Positions 5,735 through 13,277 of a stretch of 13,396 bases of DNA are shown piece by piece. Source of the stretch: Kiritimatiellia bacterium (GTDB taxonomy: Bacteria > Verrucomicrobiota > Kiritimatiellia > RFP12 > UBA1067); contig JAGBZQ010000115.1 of assembly GCA_017628165.1 (NCBI GenBank), positions 1 to 13,396 on the forward strand, given 5' to 3'. The notes below the pieces were generated by a model. The model had not been told where the DNA came from. It worked only from the letters and a program-made list of their open reading frames with translations, and made no database searches. The position numbers and the translations under genes were made by a program. How positions within the stretch are numbered: position 1 is the stretch's first letter; each line of letters starts with the position of its first letter.

Positions 5735-7669
5735 TTAAGCAAGCGAAGCTAAAAGCCCGCCGCTCAAAAGAAGATGCTTTTCGCGGGCGGAAAGGCGCGC
5801 CGCAACCTTCACCGAAGAGCCCCCCGGAAGAGCCACTTCAAGAACTCCATCCCCCTCGACGGCGGCTCGTATTCCCTTGAGCGTTACCTTCTCGCCCGCA
5901 GAGATCTTGTCATAATCGGCAGAATTGACGAACTCAAATGGAACTATTCCGAAGTTGATGAGGTTGGCGCGATGTATGCGCTCAATGCTCTTGGCGAAAA
6001 CCGCCTTGACGCCGAGATACATCGGGCAAAGCGCCGCATGCTCGCGGCTCGATCCCTGGCCGTAGCTCTCGCCTGCCACAATCACATTAACCGCCCCCGC
6101 CTCCCTGGCGGCAAGACACTTGTCGTGAAAAGCCGGATCGCAAGGCTCAAAGACAAACTTCGCATATTCCGGAATGTTAGAGCGGAACTTGAGACGCGCC
6201 CCAGCGGGCATGATATGGTCGGTGGTGATTTTGTCTCCCACCTTGATGGCGAATACGGCCTTGTAGGACTCCGCAAGCTTCTCGCCGGAGGGAACCTTGG
6301 CGATATTAGGCCCGCGCACAATCTCAGAGCCTTTCACGCCCTTGCCCGCACTCTTGCGGTAGAGAAACATACCATCGTCGACAGGAAACTTCTTTGGGGC
6401 GGGAACTGCAGCGACCGGATTCCTCGTGGGAAGCTCCACCTTGCCCGTAAGCGCAGAGGCAGCCGCCGTTTCAGGCGAGACAAGATAAATTCCAGCAGAC
6501 TTCGTACCGCTGCGTCCCTCGAAATTGCGGTTGTTCGTGCGAAGGGAAACCGCGCCCGTCCTGGGAGACATATGAGCGCCGATGCAGAATCCGCATGCGT
6601 TCTCAAGCATGCGGCAGCCCGCCTTGTGGAGAATCGCAAGCGAACCATCCTTGGCGAGCATCTCGACAACCTGGCGCGAACCGCAAGCGATGCCGACCTC
6701 GACGTCATCAGCCACATGCTTGCCCTTCAGATAGAGCGCCACGGTGCGGATGTCACGGTAGGAGCTGTTGGTGCAGGAGCCGATCATGATCTGATTGACC
6801 TTCTTGCCTTTAAGCGACTTTACCGTCACAATGTTGCCAGGGCTGTGGGGCGCTGCCATAAGCGGCTCCACTTTCGAAAGATCGATCGTGAAAGTGTCAT
6901 CGTACTTCGCCCCATTATCCGGAGCGATTGCTTTGAAGTCGGCCGCGCGCCCCTGCGCTGAGAGGAACTGCTTTGTGATCTTGTCCGAGGGGAACACGCT
7001 TGTCGTCACGCCCAGCTCCGCGCCCATGTTGGTGATGGTGGCACGCGAAGGAACATCGAGCGTGGCGACGCCGGGGCCGGTGTATTCGAAAATCCAGCCC
7101 ACATTGCCCTTGGTGCCGTATTTCTCAAGAACCTTGAGAATGACATCCTTGGCGCTGACGCCCTTGCGAAGACGCCCCTTAAGCACGATCGCGCGCACCT
7201 TGGGCGTTGGAATGTGAAACGCTCCGCCCGCCATTGCAACGGCGATATCGATACCGCCCGCGCCAATGGCAATCTGGCCAATGCCGCCGCCCGTAGGGGT
7301 ATGCGAATCCGATCCAAGGAGCGTTGTTCCCGGCTTGCCGAAACGCTCAAGATGAAGCTGATGGCAAATACCGTTGCCCGCCTTGGAGTATACAATGCCG
7401 TACTTCTTGGCGATGGACTGGAGAAAATCATGATCGTCAGCGTTCTCAAACCCAATCTGCACCGTATTGTGATCCACATACGAAACTGAAACATCCGTCT
7501 TTACGCGCGGCACATTCATCGATTCGAACTGAAGATAGGCCATCGTACCCGTAGCATCCTGCGTAAGCGTCTGATCTATACGGATTCCGAGTTCGGCATC
7601 CGTGGCGGGATCACCTTCCACAAGATGCGCAGCAAGAATCTTCTCTACTACATTCATTGGCTTTTTCAT
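5735..7669 (-). CDS. Aconitate hydratase, short form
   Basis: A 644-residue aconitase of the shorter bacterial type (about 640-650 residues; the classical AcnA is about 890). It isomerises citrate to isocitrate in the TCA cycle using a [4Fe-4S] cluster. The cluster ligands are visible as Cys299 in IGSCTNSSYRD and Cys359/Cys362 in NACGFCIG. SDSHTPTGGGIG lies at 120-131, and NNRNFEGR at about 379-386. The C-terminal swivel domain carries GESYGQGSSREHAAL at 533-547 and TTDHIMPAG at 482-490. The related homoaconitase and isopropylmalate dehydratase share these motifs; the single-chain layout and swivel motif favour aconitase. The ATG at 7669 follows TTGGAG at a 5-base spacing, better than the ATG at 7684. 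It lies 18 bases after eda. Confidence 0.92.
   Translation of the reverse strand: MKKPMNVVEKILAAHLVEGDPATDAELGIRIDQTLTQDATGTMAYLQFESMNVPRVKTDVSVSYVDHNTVQIGFENADDHDFLQSIAKKYGIVYSKAGNGICHQLHLERFGKPGTTLLGSDSHTPTGGGIGQIAIGAGGIDIAVAMAGGAFHIPTPKVRAIVLKGRLRKGVSAKDVILKVLEKYGTKGNVGWIFEYTGPGVATLDVPSRATITNMGAELGVTTSVFPSDKITKQFLSAQGRAADFKAIAPDNGAKYDDTFTIDLSKVEPLMAAPHSPGNIVTVKSLKGKKVNQIMIGSCTNSSYRDIRTVALYLKGKHVADDVEVGIACGSRQVVEMLAKDGSLAILHKAGCRMLENACGFCIGAHMSPRTGAVSLRTNNRNFEGRSGTKSAGIYLVSPETAAASALTGKVELPTRNPVAAVPAPKKFPVDDGMFLYRKSAGKGVKGSEIVRGPNIAKVPSGEKLAESYKAVFAIKVGDKITTDHIMPAGARLKFRSNIPEYAKFVFEPCDPAFHDKCLAAREAGAVNVIVAGESYGQGSSREHAALCPMYLGVKAVFAKSIERIHRANLINFGIVPFEFVNSADYDKISAGEKVTLKGIRAAVEGDGVLEVALPGGSSVKVAARLSAREKHLLLSGGLLASLA
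5751..5788 (-). terminator. Terminator-like hairpin inside the 3' end of the aconitase gene
   Basis: On the minus strand GCCCGC (5788-5783) pairs with GCGGGC (5760-5755), and an inner AAAAG/CTTTT stem (5781-5777 with 5770-5766) closes a 6-base loop. TTTT (5754-5751) follows directly. The layout is that of an intrinsic terminator with an internal bulge, but it lies in the last codons of aconitase and the T-run is short, so it may only attenuate the four downstream genes. Confidence 0.35.
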
Positions 7670-7674
7670 AATCA

Positions 7675-7680
7675 CTCCAA
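7675..7680 (-). promoter_or_regulatory. Shine-Dalgarno site deciding the aconitase start
   Basis: TTGGAG on the minus strand lies 5 bases before the ATG at 7669. It overlaps codons that would be translated if the ATG at 7684 were used, so 7669 is the better start. Confidence 0.6.
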
Positions 7681-7687
7681 TCATTTT

Positions 7688-8326
7688 TTAGCGACAATCC
7701 TTCACAAGAGAAGCTGCCTCAGCGGCCAGCTTGGCGATAAGCTCCCAGTCGCCAGACTCCACAGCCGCCTTGGGCGCAATCCAAGTGCCTCCGCAGCAAA
7801 TAATCTCCGGAACGGACAAATAGTTTTTCACATTCGAAAGGTTTATGCCTCCCGTGGGCATAAACTTGACGCCTGTAAAGCGGAACGCCCCGAGAAGATC
7901 CTTAATGTATTTCACGCCGCCAGCAGACTCGGCGGGGAAGAATTTAACAAACTTGCATCCAAGCGAAAGCGCCTGACTAAGCTCGCTTGCCGTTGCAACG
8001 CCAGGGCAAAACGGCATCCCCGCCTCCTTTGCGGCCGATACGATCGCAGGATCAAACCCAGGAGCAACGCACGCCTCGGCACCGGCCGCGCGGGCGGCAT
8101 TGAGCTGCTCAAGCGTAAGAACGGTACCGGCGATGAGAGTCGCACCCTCGACTTCAGCCTTGATTTTTTTGATCGCTTCTGCCGCGCAAGCCGTTCTGAA
8201 AGTAACCTCAAGAACAGGAAGTCCTCCCTTTACAAGCGCCTTCGCCAACGGAACTGCCTTAGCGATATCTTCAATGACAATCACAGGAATAATACCGGCG
8301 TTGCCCAATGTCTCGATCATGTTCAT
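7688..8326 (-). CDS. eda: KDPG/KHG aldolase
   Basis: A 212-residue class I aldolase, the same size as E. coli Eda (213). It cleaves 2-keto-3-deoxy-6-phosphogluconate to pyruvate and glyceraldehyde-3-phosphate in the Entner-Doudoroff and hexuronate pathways. The Schiff-base lysine is Lys128 in FVKFFPAE. Glu40 and Arg44 in LEVTFRT and the MPTGGIN phosphate-binding loop are present, as is the late I-x-C-x-G-G-T-W segment. The ATG at 8326 has GGGAGG 4 bases upstream. The ATG at 8320 (10-base spacing) is nearly as good, while the longer frame from 8443 would overlap the protease gene by about 100 bases. No Edd dehydratase or KDG kinase is in the window, so the substrate source is unknown. It follows the protease gene by 13 bases. 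Confidence 0.93.
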   Translation of the reverse strand: MNMIETLGNAGIIPVIVIEDIAKAVPLAKALVKGGLPVLEVTFRTACAAEAIKKIKAEVEGATLIAGTVLTLEQLNAARAAGAEACVAPGFDPAIVSAAKEAGMPFCPGVATASELSQALSLGCKFVKFFPAESAGGVKYIKDLLGAFRFTGVKFMPTGGINLSNVKNYLSVPEIICCGGTWIAPKAAVESGDWELIAKLAAEAASLVKDCR

Positions 8327-8339
8327 ATTGCCTCCCATT

Positions 8340-9197
8340 TTAACCGCGGGTAACTTCGCTCTCGCTTCCGGAGCCGCCATACGGCGGAGCCGAAGCCCTT
8401 GCACGGTAATCGAAAAAATCCCATCCTGATTCGAGGCGGGCAAGCTGATACTCGCGGTATCCCTCCTTCCAAATCATCCATGCGATAAGGACCGTGACAA
8501 AACCCCAGTTAAGACCGATGAGAATACGATACCCCCCAAGGCAACCGATGCCCACCGCAACAACACGTCCGACGACCATTGCAATGTAGGTCGCCCGGAT
8601 GCGGCTCATAAACTGACGCATGACACTGCGGAAGACACGGCCACCGTCAAGCGGAAATCCAGGAAGGAGATTGAAAAAGCCGAGAATGAAATTCATGCTC
8701 GAAAAATAGAGGAACACAGGTAAAAACGGAGACATTTTTCCGCGCTCGACAAAAATCCCGTTCCCCCATGCCACATCAAGCCCGAAAACCCCGAGCGAAT
8801 CGGAAATGACCATCAAAAGCGCATCGAGATATGTGCCGCCCGCGGCGAGAGAGACGATCCCCACCGCCCCAAGCATGCCGAGGGCAAAGCTCACCAGAGG
8901 CCCTGCAATCGCCGTAAGGAACTCCTCATGAGCTTTGCGCGGAAGAGCGATGATCGATGCGCATCCGCCAAGGAGCGAAAGCGTGATGTCACGCGTGCGA
9001 TAGCCAAACGCCTGCGCCGTCAATGCATGGCCGAGCTCATGCGCGGTAATCGAAGCCAAAAGCAATGCCGCACAGATAAAACCGCGATGAAAATCGCCGC
9101 CCATCACAAAAAAGACGAGCAGAAAAATCAGCGAAACATCAAGATAGAGAGGTATCCCGAAAAGTTCGCACAGCTTATATCTCAAAAAGTTTCTCAT
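8340..9197 (-). CDS. Site-2-type (M50) intramembrane metalloprotease
   Basis: A 285-residue polytopic membrane protein. HELGH at residues 53-57, in a hydrophobic stretch (A-x-x-L-L-A-S-I-T-A-HELGH), gives two zinc ligands and the catalytic Glu. The third ligand should be Asp184 in NLLPGFPLDGGRV. AGPLVSF at about 98-104 is also typical of the family. Hydrophobic segments fall at about 16-33, 40-60, 97-120, 165-182 and 205-240. Members cut transmembrane substrates such as anti-sigma factors. It lacks the PDZ domain of RseP and, in its small size and proximal HELGH, resembles the SpoIVFB-like or general site-2 protease group. The C-terminal 20 residues are Gly/Ser rich and probably cytosolic. 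The gap to trmB (43 bases) is the longest in the gene run. The start at 9197 has GGA about 6 bases upstream. Confidence 0.9.
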   Translation of the reverse strand: MRNFLRYKLCELFGIPLYLDVSLIFLLVFFVMGGDFHRGFICAALLLASITAHELGHALTAQAFGYRTRDITLSLLGGCASIIALPRKAHEEFLTAIAGPLVSFALGMLGAVGIVSLAAGGTYLDALLMVISDSLGVFGLDVAWGNGIFVERGKMSPFLPVFLYFSSMNFILGFFNLLPGFPLDGGRVFRSVMRQFMSRIRATYIAMVVGRVVAVGIGCLGGYRILIGLNWGFVTVLIAWMIWKEGYREYQLARLESGWDFFDYRARASAPPYGGSGSESEVTRG

Positions 9198-9240
9198 TTA
9201 TATTCCATTTATTTGTTGTAGGAAAGGCTGGCAATATCCA

Positions 9241-9915
9241 TTACCCCTCATTGTGGCAAAAACGGCAACACCGGCGGGCGATACCCTCGCGCGGCTCTGC
9301 CTCCGGAGGAATCTTAAGCGGCTCAAGCGGCGAATCGTCGGCCTCAAGAGAGCGCCATGCCGCGCTGTAAACCGGGAGCCCCTGCGAACGGAACATCGTC
9401 TCAAACTCGGTCCACACCTCCTTTGGACGCGGCATTGCCTCTACACGCTCAAAACGGCTGTCCCCGGCAAAACATTCGCAGACGGTCTCGAAATATTCTT
9501 TGTGATCGGTGGCAAACTCGAGCTTCCCCCCTACCTCAAGGCGCTTCCAGAGAGCGTTGAGAAAAAGAGGTCCGAAAAGCCTGTGGGAGTGATGCTTCTT
9601 CTTCGGCCACGGATCAGGAAAGAAGACATACACCGTCCGGGCGTGATGCTCAGGCAAAAGGTAATGAAACGTGTAGAGAGCCTCAAGCCTGAGGACGCGC
9701 GCATTGGAAAGGCCGCCGCGCAAACACTTGCCCGCGAACAGCCTTACACGCTCAAGCATTCGCTCAATGCCGAGAAAATCACAGTCGGGATTTTCCTTGG
9801 CACGCTTCGCGAGAAACTGCCCCTTGCCACACCCGACTTCAATCTCAAGCGGACGCGAAAGATCGATATCAAGCGGCTTGCACGGATCTGTAATCTTAAT
9901 GATTGGGTCAGTCAT
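9241..9915 (-). CDS. trmB: tRNA (guanine-N7)-methyltransferase
   Basis: A 224-residue SAM-dependent enzyme that makes m7G46 in the tRNA variable loop. The SAM-binding motif EVGCGKGQFL lies at about 26-35. The family signature FPDPWPKKKHHSHRL is at 99-113, the TDHKEY segment at about 136-141, and the T-E-F-E motif at 169-172. The length is normal. The C-terminus ends in an unusual CC-x-x-C tail (Cys216, 217 and 220) beyond the conserved core. Its ATG overlaps the pgpA stop as ATGA (9912-9915), so it is translated by coupling. The enzyme is a housekeeping one, and I see no link to its sugar-catabolism neighbours beyond co-transcription. Confidence 0.95.
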   Translation of the reverse strand: MTDPIIKITDPCKPLDIDLSRPLEIEVGCGKGQFLAKRAKENPDCDFLGIERMLERVRLFAGKCLRGGLSNARVLRLEALYTFHYLLPEHHARTVYVFFPDPWPKKKHHSHRLFGPLFLNALWKRLEVGGKLEFATDHKEYFETVCECFAGDSRFERVEAMPRPKEVWTEFETMFRSQGLPVYSAAWRSLEADDSPLEPLKIPPEAEPREGIARRCCRFCHNEG

Positions 9916-10376
9916 TTTATGAATACGATATATATTGTCCAGTTTATGGCGAGCGAATAAAGATTGGCGAAGAAGTCATCTATGACAATTCCAAATCCGC
10001 CGTGAAAAGCCTGCAGCTGCCGCGCCGGCGGCGGCTTAACGATATCCACAAGACGCACAACCGCAAAGAACACGGCAAGCGCCCAAAAAGGGAGCGACTG
10101 AAGCGGGAGCCCGAGAACGGCTATAGGATAGAGCATCCATTCGTCTGCGGTGATCCGCCCGTCATCTTTGACGCCAAGCATTTCCTCGGCCACGGAACAT
10201 ACGGGAATAGCCGCCACCGCAAGAAGAAGCGCAGCGATCACCTGGGTTGACGACGCCCATGACGCCATCCACCAGGCAAGAGCAACACCGGGAAGACTTC
10301 CGAAAGTCCCCGGCGCAAACGGCACGAAAAGACCTAACCCACAGCCAGTGGCGAGAAAAAGGACAAGCTTCTTCAT
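9912..10376 (-). CDS. pgpA: Phosphatidylglycerophosphatase A
   Basis: A 154-residue inner-membrane phosphatase that dephosphorylates phosphatidylglycerol phosphate in phosphatidylglycerol synthesis. The family motifs are present: G-L-F-V-P-F-APGTFGSL at 15-28, DDGRITADEW at 71-80 with acidic metal or catalytic residues, and VDIVKPPPARQLQ at 110-122, followed by HGGFGIVIDDFFAN at 125-138. Three or four hydrophobic segments fit an integral membrane protein. The ATG at 10376 overlaps the aldolase stop as ATGA and has no clear Shine-Dalgarno site, which fits translational coupling. Its stop overlaps the trmB start in the same way. Confidence 0.93.
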   Translation of the reverse strand: MKKLVLFLATGCGLGLFVPFAPGTFGSLPGVALAWWMASWASSTQVIAALLLAVAAIPVCSVAEEMLGVKDDGRITADEWMLYPIAVLGLPLQSLPFWALAVFFAVVRLVDIVKPPPARQLQAFHGGFGIVIDDFFANLYSLAINWTIYIVFIK

Positions 10377-11197
10377 TTAGATGAGACACCCATCTTGTAT
10401 CCGTTGAAGATGCGTGTGTTGTACGTCTTTTGCTTGGCGTCCACGGGAAGCCCGAGAGACTTGCGGATCTCCATAAATGCTTTAACACCCTTCGGCCCTA
10501 CCTGATTAAGCTTTGAGCCGTGGGCATTGGACAAAAGAAGAACCTGGCAATAGGAATCGGCGTTCTCGGCAAACCATTCGGCCTCCTCGATATCGCGAGC
10601 ACCGCATACGATGCCGTGATTCTCCATAAACACCACATTCGACTTCTTCGACGCCGCGGCCACGGATGCGGCCACTTCGTCCGAGCCGGGAGTGGCATAC
10701 GGAGCAAGAGGAATCTGGTTGAGGAAGATATCAGCCTCCGGATTGATGCCGCTCGGCGGCACCTGCCCTGCAAAGAGAAAAGCGTTGCAGTGCGGAGGAT
10801 GGCAATGCACGCAGGCATCCCATCCGGCGGCAAGCATCATCGCGATATGCACCTTGACCTCGCTCGTACGCGGACGATAGCCGCAGAGCTGCCCAGCGTT
10901 CATATCCACGAGGCAGATATCCTTCTCCTCCATGAAGCCCTTGCAGCAAAGCGTAGGCGAACAGAGAACGAGATCCTCCCCCACGCGAACAGAAAGGTTG
11001 CCGCCGTTTCCGTCTGTAAAGCCGCGCGCATAGATCCTCCGGCCCATCTCGCACATAGCCTTTTTAACTTTGCGGATGGCGGGCGAATTAAAGAACTTGT
11101 CGAGCTCCCTGCGCGTCTTGGGCTGTGGACCCCTCCTCCAATCGTACGCACGATCCACGAGCGGAGGATTGATATAAAGTTTCTTGTCCATTTCCAT
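10373..11197 (-). CDS. Class II aldolase/adducin-family protein, probable L-rhamnulose-1-phosphate aldolase
   Basis: A 274-residue zinc-dependent aldolase. GNGGNLSVR at 63-71 is the phosphate-binding loop. T-S-E at 111-113 carries the likely catalytic Glu113. V-H-C-H-P-P-H at 130-136 gives zinc ligands His131 and His133, and ENHG at 192-195 gives the third ligand His194. The first 40 or so residues, rich in charged and Pro residues, precede the aldolase core and are absent from FucA-type enzymes of about 215 residues. Two genes upstream is rhaA, so cleavage of L-rhamnulose-1-phosphate to DHAP and L-lactaldehyde is the best inference. A fuculose-phosphate aldolase role is also possible. The ATG at 11197 directly follows the rlmB stop and has GAGAGG 4 bases upstream. 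The ATG at 11191 is an alternative. Confidence 0.85.
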   Translation of the reverse strand: MEMDKKLYINPPLVDRAYDWRRGPQPKTRRELDKFFNSPAIRKVKKAMCEMGRRIYARGFTDGNGGNLSVRVGEDLVLCSPTLCCKGFMEEKDICLVDMNAGQLCGYRPRTSEVKVHIAMMLAAGWDACVHCHPPHCNAFLFAGQVPPSGINPEADIFLNQIPLAPYATPGSDEVAASVAAASKKSNVVFMENHGIVCGARDIEEAEWFAENADSYCQVLLLSNAHGSKLNQVGPKGVKAFMEIRKSLGLPVDAKQKTYNTRIFNGYKMGVSSK

Positions 11198-11998
11198 TTA
11201 TCCTCTCTGTCTTAGAATTTCATAAAGCGTAATCGCCGTAGCGACCCCTGCATTCAGAGACTCAAAACCTCCCGGCATCGGCAGCTCTGCGATAAAATCG
11301 CAGTTCTCGCGAACGAGCCGCGAAATGCCGCTACCCTCCGCGCCCACGACAAGACCGGAGCGTCCGCGGAAATCGACATCCGTATACACCTTCGCGTCCT
11401 CACCCCAATCAAGCCCTGTAAGCCAAAGACCGGCATCCTTGAGGGCTTCAATCGCACGGACAAGATTTACCACATGAGCAACCTTGACATACTCGGACCC
11501 TCCGGCAGAGGCCCGCACAACTGCAGGTGTGATGCCGCATGCGCGGTCCTCCGGGATGATGACGCCGGACACTCCCGCGGCACTCGCCGTACGGAGAATT
11601 GAACCCACATTCTGCGGATCCTCAAGGTGATCCAAAATGACAACCGTGGCATTCTCGTCATTTTCGACATCAGAGAGTATCTCCTCGAAGCCGACATACG
11701 GATAACCCGTCGTCTTAAGCGCAACACCCTGATGATGCCCAAATCGCGTGAGCTTATCAAGCTGCGCACGCTCCATCGTGCGTATAACAAGCCGCCGCGA
11801 ACGAGCTTCATCGCGTATGCGCTGAATCTGCTCGTCCTCATCGGGAAACTCAGACGGCAGGATAATCTCCGTGGCCGTGCGCCGACCGGCTGCGAGCGCC
11901 TCCTCCACGGGATTGCGCCCATAAATCCACTCGCCGCCGGTCAAAAGCTCGCGAGGCCCCTTTACATGACGCTGACTCTGACCATTACTGCTTTTCAT
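11198..11998 (-). CDS. rlmB: TrmH/SpoU-family RNA 2'-O-methyltransferase, RlmB-like
   Basis: A 266-residue SPOUT methyltransferase. The N-terminal substrate-binding domain opens with W-I-Y-GRNPVEEAL (24-35) as in RlmB. The three SpoU motifs follow: NVGSILRTA at 130-138, VVGAEGSGISRLV at about 217-229 and SLNAGVATAITLYE at about 247-260, which form the trefoil-knot SAM site. RlmB methylates Gm2251 of 23S rRNA. The exact target here is inferred from the family, so the symbol carries some doubt; Gm18 tRNA methylase TrmH is the main alternative. The ATG overlaps the rhaA stop as ATGA, with no strong Shine-Dalgarno site of its own. It sits between the two rhamnose-pathway genes, an unusual position for an rRNA-modifying enzyme. 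Confidence 0.88.
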   Translation of the reverse strand: MKSSNGQSQRHVKGPRELLTGGEWIYGRNPVEEALAAGRRTATEIILPSEFPDEDEQIQRIRDEARSRRLVIRTMERAQLDKLTRFGHHQGVALKTTGYPYVGFEEILSDVENDENATVVILDHLEDPQNVGSILRTASAAGVSGVIIPEDRACGITPAVVRASAGGSEYVKVAHVVNLVRAIEALKDAGLWLTGLDWGEDAKVYTDVDFRGRSGLVVGAEGSGISRLVRENCDFIAELPMPGGFESLNAGVATAITLYEILRQRG

Positions 11999-13230
11999 CG
12001 CTTAAGAAGAACTTCCTTTTCGTATTTCTTGACGCTTGCAAACCACTCCTCGCCAGCAGCAACGCCATGACGCTTGCAGAACTCGCCCCAGACAGACTCG
12101 AACGGATAGTTCTTGTACTCCTCCTGAAGAACGAGCTGCGCGGTGAAATCGCCTGAATCCTGAAGAGCCTTGAGCTTGGCATTAGGCGTGAGCATGGCCT
12201 TCAAAAGCTCCTTCTGCATATTGCGCATTCCGAGTACCCATGCCGCGACGCGGCAGATGGACGCATCAAAGTAATCAAGCGCAATAATGAAGTTCTCCGG
12301 CCCCATCTTCACGATTTCACGCGCGGCCGCGGCAAGATCGTCATTCTGCCTGATAACATGATCGGAATCCCAGCGGACAGGACGAGAAATATGGAAGGCC
12401 ACCTTGCCGAAGAACATGAGGAATGAACTGATCTTGTCTGCCACATTCTCAGTGAGATGGAAGTGCCCCATATCAAGAAGCGCCAAAATCTTACGGCTCT
12501 GCGCATAGCCCATCACAAACTCGTGCGAATTGACGGTATAGCTTTCAACTCCGATGCCGAAAAGCTTCGACTCAAGCGTAGGCACAACGGCCTTCTTGTC
12601 ATACTTCGTCTTAAAGATCTTGTCAAGCGAATCGGCCATACGCTGACGCGGCCCAAGACGATCGGAAGGATCGTCCTTGAAACCATCGGGAGCCCAGAAG
12701 TTGATAGTGCACGGCGATTTCAGCTCCTTGCCCATATACTCTGCGATCTTGAGGCACTGAATGCCGTGCTTCACCCAAAACTCGCGGATCTTGGGATCCG
12801 TGGCGGCAAGCGTAAGGCCGTCGACAACATTGGCGTGCGAAAAAAACGTGGGATTGAAGTCAAGGCCGATTCCGAGCCTCTTCGCCCACTCCACCCAGGG
12901 CTTGAAATGCTTGATGCCAAGCTTGTCGCGATCAGCAACACTACCCTCGTGGATGCCGTAGCAGGCGTGAAGATTGAGGCGGTGCTTACCAGGGATAAGG
13001 CTCATGGCAAATTCAACATCCGCCATGAGCTCAGCAGGCGTGGTGGCCTTGCCAGGGTAATTGCCTGTAGTCTGAATGCCGTTGGATGCGCCGCCCACAG
13101 ACTCGAATCCGGTCACGTCGTCACCTTGCCAGCAATGCATAGAAACGGGAATCGCGGAAAGCGCCGCAATAGCCTTATCCGTATCGACGCCGATCTTGGC
13201 ATATTTTTTCTTAGCCTGACTATAGCTCAT
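11995..13230 (-). CDS. rhaA: L-rhamnose isomerase
   Basis: A 411-residue TIM-barrel enzyme (E. coli RhaA is 419) converting L-rhamnose to L-rhamnulose. VSMHCWQGDDVTGFE at 29-43, GIQTTGNYPGK at 51-61 and IPGKHRLNLHA at 79-89 are family hallmarks. The Mn-binding residues are seen as His256 in L-D-M-G-H-F and Asp288/Asp290 in RPVRWDSDHV, a constant offset of 6 from the E. coli positions (from memory). The ATG at 13230 follows GAGGAG at a 7-base spacing. The in-frame TTG at 13245 overlaps that site and is rejected. It is the first gene of the twelve-gene minus-strand run, behind a promoter with an operator-like inverted repeat. No rhamnulokinase (RhaB) or transporter lies in the window. Confidence 0.96.
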   Translation of the reverse strand: MSYSQAKKKYAKIGVDTDKAIAALSAIPVSMHCWQGDDVTGFESVGGASNGIQTTGNYPGKATTPAELMADVEFAMSLIPGKHRLNLHACYGIHEGSVADRDKLGIKHFKPWVEWAKRLGIGLDFNPTFFSHANVVDGLTLAATDPKIREFWVKHGIQCLKIAEYMGKELKSPCTINFWAPDGFKDDPSDRLGPRQRMADSLDKIFKTKYDKKAVVPTLESKLFGIGVESYTVNSHEFVMGYAQSRKILALLDMGHFHLTENVADKISSFLMFFGKVAFHISRPVRWDSDHVIRQNDDLAAAAREIVKMGPENFIIALDYFDASICRVAAWVLGMRNMQKELLKAMLTPNAKLKALQDSGDFTAQLVLQEEYKNYPFESVWGEFCKRHGVAAGEEWFASVKKYEKEVLLKR

Positions 13231-13237
13231 AGACTTG

Positions 13238-13243
13238 CTCCTC
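13238..13243 (-). promoter_or_regulatory. Shine-Dalgarno site deciding the rhaA start
   Basis: GAGGAG on the minus strand is 7 bases before the ATG at 13230, ideal spacing. It partly overlaps the alternative TTG start region at 13245, which it excludes. Confidence 0.7.
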
Positions 13244-13245
13244 AA

Positions 13246-13277
13246 ATACTATGTTGTAATGTAGTTTTACATAGTAT
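13246..13277. promoter_or_regulatory. Inverted repeat over the rhaA promoter, candidate operator
   Basis: ATACTATGT (13246-13254) and ACATAGTAT (13269-13277) are perfect 9-bp inverted arms around a 14-base spacer. The right arm covers most of the rhaA -10 hexamer. The predicted transcription start falls in the spacer, so one arm is not transcribed and the structure is better read as a DNA operator than as an RNA hairpin. A repressor binding here would block the promoter of the whole minus-strand run. The regulator is not in the window. Confidence 0.5.

Noticed and set aside
5774..6961. 395-codon open frame on the plus strand opposite aconitase
   Set aside because: It is antisense to a complete, motif-rich aconitase, is rich in Arg, His and Leu as expected from reading reversed codons, and shows no recognisable domain or good ribosome-binding site.
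8327..8443. N-terminal extension of the KDPG aldolase
   Set aside because: It would overlap the protease gene by about 100 bases, while a GGGAGG site and the family length support 8326.
9198..9240. Internal promoter before the membrane protease gene
   Set aside because: TTGCCA and TAAATG are spaced 17 bases, but the -10 is poor; not strong enough to annotate.
9253..9960. 235-codon open frame on the plus strand opposite trmB
   Set aside because: The complementary strand encodes a clear TrmB with all motifs; the antisense product has no recognisable pattern.
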